Origin: Paraburkholderia ribeironis
GTDB lineage: Bacteria > Pseudomonadota > Gammaproteobacteria > Burkholderiales > Burkholderiaceae
Direction: 5' to 3'
DNA length: 64,000 nt
Assembly: GCF_900019265.1 (NCBI RefSeq)
Contig: NZ_CYGX02000027.1
Coordinates: 124,001-188,000, forward strand
How positions within the stretch are numbered: position 1 is the first letter of the stretch; every line of letters begins with the position of its first letter. A program made the translations under genes and the position numbers. A model generated the notes under the pieces. That model did no database searches. It was not told the DNA's origin and saw only the letters and a program-made list of their open reading frames with translations. Shown here piece after piece: positions 36,091 through 44,091 of this stretch.

Positions 36091-38214
36091 ATGACTGACC
36101 ATAATGCAACCCGGTCCATGTTCGACCCGGCGCTGCTGCGCCCCGCGATCGTGGACTCTTTCAGGAAGCTCACGCCGCGCACGCAGTTCCGCAACCCGGT
36201 GATGTTCTGCGTGTACGTCGGCAGCATTCTGACGACGATTCTATGGATCGCCGCGCTCGCCGGCCAGGCCGAGGCGCCGGCGGGCTTCATTCTCGCGGTC
36301 ACGTTGTGGCTGTGGTTCACGGTGTTGTTCGCGAACTTCGCGGAAGCGCTCGCCGAAGGCCGTTCGAAGGCGCAGGCGGCATCGCTTCGCAGTGCGAAGC
36401 AAGACGTGATGGCCAAGAAGCTCAACGAGCCGCATCCGAAGTCGCCGATCCGCGTCATGACGGCCTCCGATCTGCGCCGCGGCGACGTCGTGCTGGTCGA
36501 GACCGGCGACGTGATTCCGGCCGACGGCGAAGTGATCGAAGGCGTCGCATCGGTCGACGAGTCGGCGATCACGGGCGAGTCCGCGCCGGTGATCCGCGAG
36601 TCGGGCGGCGACTTTTCGTCGGTGACGGGCGGCACGCGCGTGCTGTCGGACTGGATCGTGGTGCGCGTCACGGCGAACCCGGGCGAAGCGTTCCTCGACC
36701 GCATGATCGCGATGGTCGAAGGCGCGAAGCGTCAGAAAACGCCGAACGAAATCGCGCTGACGATTCTGCTGGTCGCATTGACGATCGTGATGCTGCTCGC
36801 CACTGCGACGCTGCTGCCGTTCTCGATGTTCTCGGTGGAAGCTGCGCATCTGGCAAACGCGGCCGGGCACGTGGTCACGATCACTGCCTTGGTTGCGCTG
36901 CTGGTGTGCCTGATTCCGACCACCATCGGCGGGCTGCTGTCGGCGATTGGTGTCGCGGGCATGAGCCGCATGATGCAGGCGAACGTGATCGCGACCTCGG
37001 GGCGCGCCGTCGAAGCCGCCGGCGACGTCGACGTGCTGCTGCTCGACAAGACCGGCACGATCACGCTCGGCAACCGTCAGGCGTCGCAGTTCCTGCCGGC
37101 ACCGGGCCTGACCGAAGAGGCGCTGGCGGACGCCGCGCAACTGTCGTCGCTCGCCGACGAAACGCCGGAAGGCCGCAGCATCGTCGTGCTGGCCAAGCAG
37201 CGCTTCAATATCCGGCAACGCGACATGGCCTCGCTGCATCCGGTGTTCCTCGCGTTCAGCGCGCAGACGCGGATGAGCGGCGTCGATCTGTCTCCCGAGG
37301 GGACTGCCCCCGGGGCGCCGGGCCGTGAAATCCGCAAGGGCGCGGCCGACGCGCTCAAGCAGTACGTCGAAGCCAACGGCGGCCGGTTCCCGAACGAGCT
37401 CAACCATGCGGTGTCGGATGTCGCGCGGCGCGGCAGTACGCCGCTCGTGGTCGCCGAGAAAGGCGAGCAGGGTGCACGCGTGCTCGGCGTGATCGAGTTG
37501 AAGGACGTGGTGAAGGGCGGCATCAAGGAGCGCTTCGCCGAACTGCGCAAGATGGGCATCAAGACGGTGATGGTGACGGGCGACAACCGGCTGACGGCGG
37601 CGGCGATTGCCGCGGAGGCGGGCGTCGACGACTTCCTCGCCGAAGCGACGCCCGAAGCGAAGCTCACCACGATTCGCGCGCATCAGGCCGAAGGGCGCCT
37701 CGTCGCGATGACCGGCGACGGCACCAACGACGCCCCGGCACTCGCGCAGGCCGATGTCGCGGTGGCGATGAACACCGGTACGCAGGCCGCCAAGGAAGCC
37801 GGCAACATGGTCGACCTCGATTCGAATCCGACCAAGCTGATCGAAATCGTCGAGATCGGCAAGCAGATGCTGATGACGCGCGGCTCGCTGACCACGTTCT
37901 CGATCGCCAACGACATCGCCAAATACTTCGCGATCATTCCGGCCGCGTTCGCCACCACCTATCCGGCACTGAACGCGTTGAACGTGATGCATCTGGCCAC
38001 GCCGGCCTCGGCGATCATGTCGGCGGTGATTTTCAACGCGCTGGTGATCGTGCTGCTGATTCCGCTCGCTCTCAAGGGCGTGCGCTATCGCGCGCTGGGC
38101 GCGGCGATCCTGCTGCGCCGCAATCTGCTGATCTACGGGCTGGGCGGGATCATCGTGCCGTTCATCGGCATCAAGCTGATCGATATGGTGCTGGCCGCGT
38201 TCGGCTGGGTTTGA
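36091..38214 (+). CDS. kdpB: K+-transporting ATPase subunit KdpB
   Basis: P-type ATPase subunit, 707 residues, driving K+ uptake. The phosphorylation motif DKTGTIT is near residue 320, TGES near 165, the ATP-binding KGA region near 415, and the hinge [17 protein letters not shown] near 540. The ATP-binding domain has a short extra loop, [11 protein letters not shown], just before REIRKGAAD. It lies 67 bp downstream of kdpA. Confidence 0.97.
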   Translation: MTDHNATRSMFDPALLRPAIVDSFRKLTPRTQFRNPVMFCVYVGSILTTILWIAALAGQAEAPAGFILAVTLWLWFTVLFANFAEALAEGRSKAQAASLRSAKQDVMAKKLNEPHPKSPIRVMTASDLRRGDVVLVETGDVIPADGEVIEGVASVDESAITGESAPVIRESGGDFSSVTGGTRVLSDWIVVRVTANPGEAFLDRMIAMVEGAKRQKTPNEIALTILLVALTIVMLLATATLLPFSMFSVEAAHLANAAGHVVTITALVALLVCLIPTTIGGLLSAIGVAGMSRMMQANVIATSGRAVEAAGDVDVLLLDKTGTITLGNRQASQFLPAPGLTEEALADAAQLSSLADETPEGRSIVVLAKQRFNIRQRDMASLHPVFLAFSAQTRMSGVDLSPEGTAPGAPGREIRKGAADALKQYVEANGGRFPNELNHAVSDVARRGSTPLVVAEKGEQGARVLGVIELKDVVKGGIKERFAELRKMGIKTVMVTGDNRLTAAAIAAEAGVDDFLAEATPEAKLTTIRAHQAEGRLVAMTGDGTNDAPALAQADVAVAMNTGTQAAKEAGNMVDLDSNPTKLIEIVEIGKQMLMTRGSLTTFSIANDIAKYFAIIPAAFATTYPALNALNVMHLATPASAIMSAVIFNALVIVLLIPLALKGVRYRALGAAILLRRNLLIYGLGGIIVPFIGIKLIDMVLAAFGWV

Positions 38215-38301
38215 TTGAGGCGCGCGCCGAAGCAACCGTCGACGTGAGCGCCGAAGTAATCAAAGAAATAACCCGCGGAATAACCCAGGGAATCACCCAT
38301 C

Positions 38302-38880
38302 ATGAAAAATCTGTTCCGTCCGTTGCTCGTGATTTTCGCGGTGCTCACCGCGATCACGGGCCTCGCTTACCCCGCGGTGATGACCGCCGTCGGTCAGGTG
38401 GCGTTTAGCGATCAGGCCAACGGCAGCCTGCTCGAGCAGAACGGCAAGCTGGTCGGCTCGCAGCTGATCGGCCAGCAGTTCGACGCGCCGCAGTACTTCT
38501 GGGGCCGTCTGTCGGCGACCAGCCCGATGCCGTATAACGCGCAGGGTTCGAGCGGCTCGAACCTCGGGCCGAACAATCCGGCGCTGCTCGACGAAGTTCG
38601 CGGCCGTCTCGCCGCGCTGAAGGCCGCCGGCTCCGATATGTCGAAGCCGGTGCCGGTCGATCTGGTGACCTCGTCGGGCAGCGGTCTCGATCCCGAGATC
38701 AGCCCGGCGGCCGCCGCCTATCAGATCGAGCGCGTCGCGAAAGCGCGCCAGCTGGCGCCGAACGACGTGCAGGCGCTGGTCGATCGCTATACGGCGGGCC
38801 GTCAGTTCGGCGTTCTCGGTGAGCCGCGCGTGAACGTGCTGAAGCTGAATCTCGCGCTCGACGCGATGAAGCGCAATTGA
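38302..38880 (+). CDS. kdpC: K+-transporting ATPase subunit KdpC
   Basis: The 192-residue single-span subunit that assists KdpB nucleotide binding. It has the N-terminal helix ([22 protein letters not shown]), conserved [12 protein letters not shown], and the C-terminal [22 protein letters not shown]. It starts 87 bp after kdpB, in the same operon. Confidence 0.96.
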   Translation: MKNLFRPLLVIFAVLTAITGLAYPAVMTAVGQVAFSDQANGSLLEQNGKLVGSQLIGQQFDAPQYFWGRLSATSPMPYNAQGSSGSNLGPNNPALLDEVRGRLAALKAAGSDMSKPVPVDLVTSSGSGLDPEISPAAAAYQIERVAKARQLAPNDVQALVDRYTAGRQFGVLGEPRVNVLKLNLALDAMKRN

Positions 38881-39050
38881 TCAACGTCGATGAGCGCCGA
38901 GGCTCCCGAAGGCGGTGTCCACGCGACGCCGCATCGCCTTCTGGACGGCTTTTCGACACGTTCGCGTCGTCGCGCCGTCATTTGCGGGCCGGCCATGGGC
39001 GTGCCACCATGTATGCACCACCGCTCTCCCGATCGTGAAAAACATTGAGC

Positions 39051-41996
39051 ATGATGAACCGCCCCGACCCTGACCAACTGCTCGACAAGCTCCAGCGCGA
39101 CGAAGAGAAACGTCAACGCGGCCGCTTGAAGATATTCTTCGGCGCGTCGGCAGGCGTCGGCAAGACGTATGCGATGTTGCAGGCCGCGCGCCGTCGCCAC
39201 GACGAAGGCGCGCACGTCGTGATCGGCATCGCCGAAACGCATGGTCGCAGCGAAACCGCCGCGCTGCTCGACGGCCTCGACGTGGTGCCGCTCCAGCAAA
39301 TCGAGTATCGCGGCCGCAAGCTCGGCGAGTTCGATCTCGACGCGGCGCTCGCGCGCAAGCCGCAACTGATTCTGGTCGACGAACTGGCGCATTCGAACGT
39401 GCAGGGCGCACGTCATCTGAAGCGTTGGCAGGACGTCTACGAACTGCTCGACGCGGGCATCGACGTCTATACGACGGTCAACGTCCAGCACCTCGAAAGC
39501 CTGAACGACGTGGTCGGCCAGATTACCGGCATCCGCGTCTGGGAGACCGTGCCGGATCGCGTGTTCGATCGCGCCGACGAAGTCACGCTGGTCGACCTGC
39601 CCGCCGAGGAGCTGCTCGACCGCATGCGCGACGGCAAGGTCTATATGCCGCAGCAGGCCGAGCACGCGGTGCGCAACTTCTTTCGCAAGGGCAACCTGAT
39701 CGCGCTGCGCGAGCTGGCGTTGCGCCGCACCGCGGATCGCGTCGATGCGCAGATGCACGAGTACCGCGCCGATCGTTCGATCCAGCGCATCTGGCAGGCG
39801 CGCGAGCGTTTGCTGGTGTGCGTCGGGCCGGGACCGGACGCGCCTGCCCTGGTGCGCGCGGCGGCGCGCCTCGCCGCCAGCCTGAAGGCCGACTGGCTCG
39901 CGGTCTATGTCGAGACGCCCGCGCTGCAGCGCCTGCCCGACGCGCGCCGCGAACGCACGCTGAACGCGTTGAAGCTTGCCGCCGAACTCGGCGCCGAAAC
40001 CGCGACCCTCGCGGGCACCGACGCGATCACCGCGCTGATCGGCTATGCGCGGGCCCGTAACGTGTCGAAGCTGGTGGCCGGCGCGTCGTCGCGCACGGGC
40101 GCCAGGCGCTGGCTGCGCCGGCCGTTCGGCGAGCGGATCGCCGAGCAGGCGGGTGAGCTCGATCTCACGCTGATCCGCGCGTCGACCGAACGCAATGGCG
40201 GCGAGCATCGGCGCCTGTTGAACACCACCGCGAACGCATGGCGCGAGGCGCTGAGCGCGGCGCGCGAACGCCGTTCGCCGCCGCGCGCCTACGGCATCGC
40301 GCTGGCGATCTGTGCGGCCATCACGCTGCTGTCGAGCCAGCTGATCGACCGCATCGATCTGACCAACCTTGTGATGCTGTATCTGCTCGGCGTGATCTTC
40401 ACCGCGGCGAAGCTGGGACGTGGGCCGGGCGTGGTGCTGTCGTTCCTGAGCGTCGCGGCGTTCGATTTCTTTTTCGTGCCGCCACGCATGTCGCTGTCGG
40501 TATCGGATACGCAGTATCTGCTGACTTTCTTCGGCATGCTGCTGACTTCGCTGGTGATCAGCCATCTGACCTCGAGCCTGCGTCGTGAGGCGAGTGTCGC
40601 GCGACGTCGCGAACAGCGCACCGGCGCGATGTATGCGATGGCGCGCGAACTGGCGGCGGCGCTCACCACCGAACAGATCGTCGCGATCGGCAGCCGGCAT
40701 GTGAGCGAGGTGTTCGGTGCGCGCGTCGCGATCCTGCTGCCGGACAGCGTCGATCAGGTCAAACAGAAGATCGAGGACCCCGATGCAGCGGTCACGCTCG
40801 AAGGCGAGCAGCTCGATATCGACGTCGGCCAGTGGGTCTACGATCAGCAGAAGCCGGCCGGCCATGGCACTGACACGCTGCCGGCCGCCGCCGCGCTGTA
40901 CCTGCCGCTGAAGGCGCCGATGCGCACCCGCGGCGTGCTGGCGGTGGTGCTGCGCGACGAGCGCGAGCTGGATGTACCCGAGCAGCAGCGCATGCTCGAC
41001 GCGTTCGCCGCGCAGATCGCCCTGGCGCTGGAACGCGTGCATTACGTCGATATCGCCCGCGACGCGCTCGTCAACATGGAGTCGGAGCGCTTGCGCAACT
41101 CGCTGCTGGCGGCGATCTCGCACGACCTGCGTACGCCGTTGACGACGATCGTCGGTTTTTCGTCGATGCTGGCGCAGGCGCGTACGGCGCGCAGCGCAAC
41201 GCACGCCGAAGCGCAGCCCGGCGACGATCTCGTCGACGCGATCCACGAAGAGGCGCTGCGCATGACCGACATCGTCACGAATCTGCTCGACATGGCGCGC
41301 TTGCAGGCGGGCAGTCTGCAACTGAATCAGCAGTGGACGCTGCTCGAAGAAACCGTGGGCGCCGCGTTGCGCGCATGCAAACGCGTGCTGGCGGGTCATC
41401 CGGTGCAGGTCAGCCTGCCCGCCGATCTGCCGCTGCTGCATCTGGACGCCGTGTTGATGGAGCGACTGTTCTCGAACCTGTTCGAGAACGCGGCCAAGTA
41501 CACCGCGCCGGAGACGCGCTTGACGATTGGCGCCCAACGCATCGACGCGGACGGCCAAGCGATGGTCCGCGTCGCCGTCGACGACGACGGTCCGGGTCTG
41601 CCCGCCGGCATGGAGGCGCGCGTGTTCGAGAAGTTCACGCGCGGCGAGAAGGAGTCGGCCAAGCCGGGCATCGGCCTCGGACTCGCGATCTGCCGTGCGA
41701 TCGTGGAGGCGCACGGCGGTACAATCGGCGCGCTCAACCGGCTGTCGGCGGATGGCCGGATCGAAGGCGCGCGCTTCTGGTTCACGCTGCCGGTAGAAAC
41801 GCCGCCCGACGCGCCGGATGCGCTGGAAGACGAAGGCGCCGAGCCGCTGGTTCAAGCCGAAAGTGCGGCCGAAGGTGCGGCCGAAAGCGTGGCCGAAAGC
41901 GCGGCCGAACGCGCGCCGGAAAGCCCGCCCGATGTCCACGCAGATGACGACCGCGCTGCAACTCTCAACCCGTTGGCCAAGCCCACTCATGAGTGA
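39051..41996 (+). CDS. kdpD: Sensor histidine kinase KdpD
   Basis: A 981-residue membrane sensor of K+ limitation. The N-terminal KdpD domain has Walker A GASAGVGKT near residue 32 and ILVDELAHSNVQG; a Usp-like domain follows (about 250-370), then four membrane helices near 415-520, a GAF domain, the phosphoacceptor in SHDLRTPLTTI near residue 690, and a HATPase domain (GLPAGMEARVFEKF, GIGLGLAICRAIVEAHGG). A 12-bp coding repeat gives an Ala/Glu-rich C-terminal tail (AAEGAAESVAESAAERA). The start is ATG 39051 or 39054; TTG 39045 is possible. It overlaps kdpE by 8 bp. Confidence 0.94.
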   Translation: MMNRPDPDQLLDKLQRDEEKRQRGRLKIFFGASAGVGKTYAMLQAARRRHDEGAHVVIGIAETHGRSETAALLDGLDVVPLQQIEYRGRKLGEFDLDAALARKPQLILVDELAHSNVQGARHLKRWQDVYELLDAGIDVYTTVNVQHLESLNDVVGQITGIRVWETVPDRVFDRADEVTLVDLPAEELLDRMRDGKVYMPQQAEHAVRNFFRKGNLIALRELALRRTADRVDAQMHEYRADRSIQRIWQARERLLVCVGPGPDAPALVRAAARLAASLKADWLAVYVETPALQRLPDARRERTLNALKLAAELGAETATLAGTDAITALIGYARARNVSKLVAGASSRTGARRWLRRPFGERIAEQAGELDLTLIRASTERNGGEHRRLLNTTANAWREALSAARERRSPPRAYGIALAICAAITLLSSQLIDRIDLTNLVMLYLLGVIFTAAKLGRGPGVVLSFLSVAAFDFFFVPPRMSLSVSDTQYLLTFFGMLLTSLVISHLTSSLRREASVARRREQRTGAMYAMARELAAALTTEQIVAIGSRHVSEVFGARVAILLPDSVDQVKQKIEDPDAAVTLEGEQLDIDVGQWVYDQQKPAGHGTDTLPAAAALYLPLKAPMRTRGVLAVVLRDERELDVPEQQRMLDAFAAQIALALERVHYVDIARDALVNMESERLRNSLLAAISHDLRTPLTTIVGFSSMLAQARTARSATHAEAQPGDDLVDAIHEEALRMTDIVTNLLDMARLQAGSLQLNQQWTLLEETVGAALRACKRVLAGHPVQVSLPADLPLLHLDAVLMERLFSNLFENAAKYTAPETRLTIGAQRIDADGQAMVRVAVDDDGPGLPAGMEARVFEKFTRGEKESAKPGIGLGLAICRAIVEAHGGTIGALNRLSADGRIEGARFWFTLPVETPPDAPDALEDEGAEPLVQAESAAEGAAESVAESAAERAPESPPDVHADDDRAATLNPLAKPTHE
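41856..41915 (+). repeat. 12-bp coding repeat in the kdpD tail, 5 units
   Basis: Units close to GCCGAAAGYGCG, encoding an AE(S/G/R)(A/V) repeat in kdpD. The array lies 74-133 bp upstream of the kdpE start. Confidence 0.8.
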
Positions 41997-42687
41997 CCCG
42001 AGCATCACCGTCGTTCTGATCGAGGATGAAAAGCAGATTCGCCGCTTCGTGCGCACCGCGCTGGAAGGCGAAGGCATCGTCGTGCATGACGCCGAAACCG
42101 GCAAGCAGGGGCTCGTCGAAGCCGCGACGCGCAAGCCCGATCTGGTGATCGTCGATCTCGGTCTGCCTGACACCGACGGTCTCGACGTGATCCGCGAACT
42201 GCGCGGCTGGAGCGAGCTGCCGGTGATCGTGTTGTCGGCGCGCACCCAGGAGAGTGAAAAAGTCGCCGCGCTCGATGCCGGCGCCGACGACTACCTGACC
42301 AAGCCGTTCGGCGTGTCCGAGCTGCTGGCGCGCATCCGCGCGCATATGCGCAGGCGTAACCACGGCGGCGCGAACGAGTCGCCCCAGGTGCGCTTCGGCG
42401 CGGTCACAGTCGATCTGGCGCTGCGCCAGGTGACCCGCGACGGCGCGGCGATCCATCTGACGCCAATCGAATACCGGCTGCTTGCGACACTCGTGCGCCA
42501 TGCCGGGCGCGTGCTGACGCACCGGCAGTTGCTGCGCGACGTGTGGGGACCGTCGCATGTCGAGAGCCATCACTATCTGCGCATCTACATGGCGCATCTG
42601 CGCGGCAAGCTGGAGCGCGATCCGGCGCAGCCCGAGCATATCGTCACGGAAACCGGCGTCGGCTATCGACTGGTGGGCGCGGTCTGA
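41989..42687 (+). CDS. kdpE: DNA-binding response regulator KdpE
   Basis: A 232-residue OmpR/PhoB-type regulator activating the kdp genes. The receiver domain has the acidic pocket IEDEKQ, the phospho-Asp in VIVDLGLPDTDG near residue 54, SARTQE and the lysine in YLTKPFG. The C-terminal winged-helix shows HLTPIEYRLLATLVRHAGRVLTHRQLLRDVWGP. The ATG at 41989 overlaps the end of kdpD by 8 bp, so translation is coupled. Confidence 0.96.
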   Translation: MSDPSITVVLIEDEKQIRRFVRTALEGEGIVVHDAETGKQGLVEAATRKPDLVIVDLGLPDTDGLDVIRELRGWSELPVIVLSARTQESEKVAALDAGADDYLTKPFGVSELLARIRAHMRRRNHGGANESPQVRFGAVTVDLALRQVTRDGAAIHLTPIEYRLLATLVRHAGRVLTHRQLLRDVWGPSHVESHHYLRIYMAHLRGKLERDPAQPEHIVTETGVGYRLVGAV

Positions 42688-42720
42688 GCCGGCCTCGACG
42701 CTGTGCGTGGATCGCTCCGA

Positions 42721-42726
42721 TATAAT
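42721..42726 (+). promoter_or_regulatory. -10 element (TATAAT) for the guanidine exporter
   Basis: Perfect TATAAT just 8 bp before the riboswitch begins, which places the transcription start at or near the first hairpin. A -35 box at ideal spacing is not clear. Confidence 0.5.
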
Positions 42727-42734
42727 TACGCTTC

Positions 42735-42777
42735 GTAAGGACGACCTTACGCCAATACGACGAACGGGGACGGCCCC
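42735..42777 (+). promoter_or_regulatory. Guanidine-II (mini-ykkC) riboswitch
   Basis: Two short hairpins with the diagnostic ACGR loops: GTAAGG-ACGA-CCTTAC (42735-42750) and GGGG-ACGG-CCCC (42766-42777), joined by a 15-nt linker. The second hairpin lies just upstream of the ribosome-binding site of the SugE/Gdx gene. Guanidine-II RNAs bind guanidinium as two loops docking together and usually free the ribosome-binding site. Both stems are perfect. Confidence 0.88.
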
Positions 42778-42798
42778 ATCTGATCATGGAGCGGTCCC

Positions 42799-43119
42799 AT
42801 GTCCTGGTTTCTTCTGCTGCTTGCCGGTTTGCTCGAAGTCGCGTGGGCGGCCGGTCTCAAGACCTCCGAAGGTTTCACCCGGCTCGGGCCGTCCGTGTTC
42901 ACGGTCGTGACCGCGCTCGGCAGCTTCGCGCTGCTCGCCGTGGCGATGCGCCAGTTGCCGCTCGGCACGGCCTACGCCGTGTGGACGGGTATCGGCGCGG
43001 TCGGCGCGTTCATCTTCGGCGTCGTGATGATGGGCGAGGCGTTGAGCGTCGCTCGGGTCGCCAGCGCTGCGCTGATCGTGGTTGGCCTGATCGGGCTGAA
43101 GTTGTCGTCGGGGCATTGA
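42799..43119 (+). CDS. gdx: SMR-family guanidinium exporter (Gdx/SugE)
   Basis: A 106-residue, four-helix proton-coupled exporter of guanidinium. It starts [21 protein letters not shown] with the essential Glu13, followed by [28 protein letters not shown] and the C-terminal [14 protein letters not shown], closely matching E. coli SugE (Gdx). GGAG lies about 10 bp before the ATG. The riboswitch upstream supports guanidinium rather than quaternary-ammonium as the main substrate. Confidence 0.93.
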   Translation: MSWFLLLLAGLLEVAWAAGLKTSEGFTRLGPSVFTVVTALGSFALLAVAMRQLPLGTAYAVWTGIGAVGAFIFGVVMMGEALSVARVASAALIVVGLIGLKLSSGH

Positions 43120-43209
43120 GGCTGGCCGTCAGTTGGGGCATTGAACTGGCCGTCGAAGCCATGCACTGAGCATGCCGCCGGGCTCGCCCCGCGAACCGCG
43201 CGGCTTAAT

Positions 43210-43274
43210 TGCATAAATCGACTGCATGAATCAGCTGCATGAATCACCTGCATGAATCACCTGCATGAGTCGCG
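43210..43274. repeat. 13-bp tandem repeat, 5 units
   Basis: Units of TGCATGAATCANC, the outer ones degenerate, in the gap between gdx and the DUF4126 gene. Confidence 0.9.
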
Positions 43275-43479
43275 GCCAGCGTCTCATCCGCGCCAACGGT
43301 CGCGCGCCGGTCTACGTTCTGCGAATCATCGTGGCTATAATTAGACCGAATCCAACCTGAAATTGCCCGCGGCCTATCTGGCGCGGCCGGCTCGGCGCGG
43401 GTCCGGCGACTTCGGTGAAGACATTGCCCGTCTTTTTCCGCCGCAGCGCCCGGCACGCACAGCGAGCCTGGAGGCGGCC

Positions 43480-44091
43480 ATGCTTGAATCACTTTCTCTC
43501 GCTGCTGGCCTTTCATGGGGCAGTGGCCTACGCCTCTATCTGACGGTCCTGCTGGCCGGCGTATTCGGACGTCTCGGCCTGGTGCATCTGCCCGACACAC
43601 TGTCCGCGCTGACGTCACCGTGGGTGATCGGCGCGGCGGCCGTGCTGACGCTCGCCGAATTCCTCGCCGACAAGATCCCCGCGTTCGATTCCCTATGGGA
43701 CGCGATTCATACCTTCATCCGCATTCCTGCCGGCGCCGTGCTGGCCGTCGGCGCGCTCGGCCATGCCGATCCGGCGCTGCTGACCGTCGCGGCGCTCGCG
43801 GGCGGCACGCTGGCGGGCACCGCGCATCTCGCCAAGGCGGGCACGCGTGCGCTGATCAATCTGTCGCCGGAGCCGGTGTCGAACATCGTCACGTCGACCG
43901 CGGAAGACGGCCTGGTATTCGGCGGCATGCTGCTCGCGCTGTTCGTGCCGCTGTTGTTCCTCGTGCTGATGGTGGGTTTCCTGATGGTGGCCGGCTGGGC
44001 CTTGCCGCGTCTGTGGCGTGGCGTGCAGGTCGGGTTTCGCGGCATGGCCACGCACATGGTGTCGCGTTTTGCGAGGAGCAGGCACGATTGA
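43480..44091 (+). CDS. DUF4126 family membrane protein
   Basis: A 203-residue hydrophobic protein with about five to six membrane segments. The start MLESLSLAAGLSWGSGLRLYLTVL and the loop LTLAEFLADKIPAFDSLWDAIHTFIRIPAGA are characteristic of the DUF4126 family, whose function is unknown. GGAGG precedes the ATG. Its stop overlaps the TTG start of the next gene (TTGA), so the two are coupled. Confidence 0.9.
   Translation: MLESLSLAAGLSWGSGLRLYLTVLLAGVFGRLGLVHLPDTLSALTSPWVIGAAAVLTLAEFLADKIPAFDSLWDAIHTFIRIPAGAVLAVGALGHADPALLTVAALAGGTLAGTAHLAKAGTRALINLSPEPVSNIVTSTAEDGLVFGGMLLALFVPLLFLVLMVGFLMVAGWALPRLWRGVQVGFRGMATHMVSRFARSRHD

Noticed and set aside
36241..38235. Long antisense frame opposite kdpB
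   Set aside because: Shadow of the confidently assigned P-type ATPase; composition is that of antisense GC-rich DNA.
38802..42245. Very long antisense frame opposite kdpC and kdpD (over 1100 codons)
   Set aside because: It mirrors kdpC/kdpD on the other strand, is rich in Arg/His/Gln as expected from GC-rich antisense codons, and has no recognisable domain.
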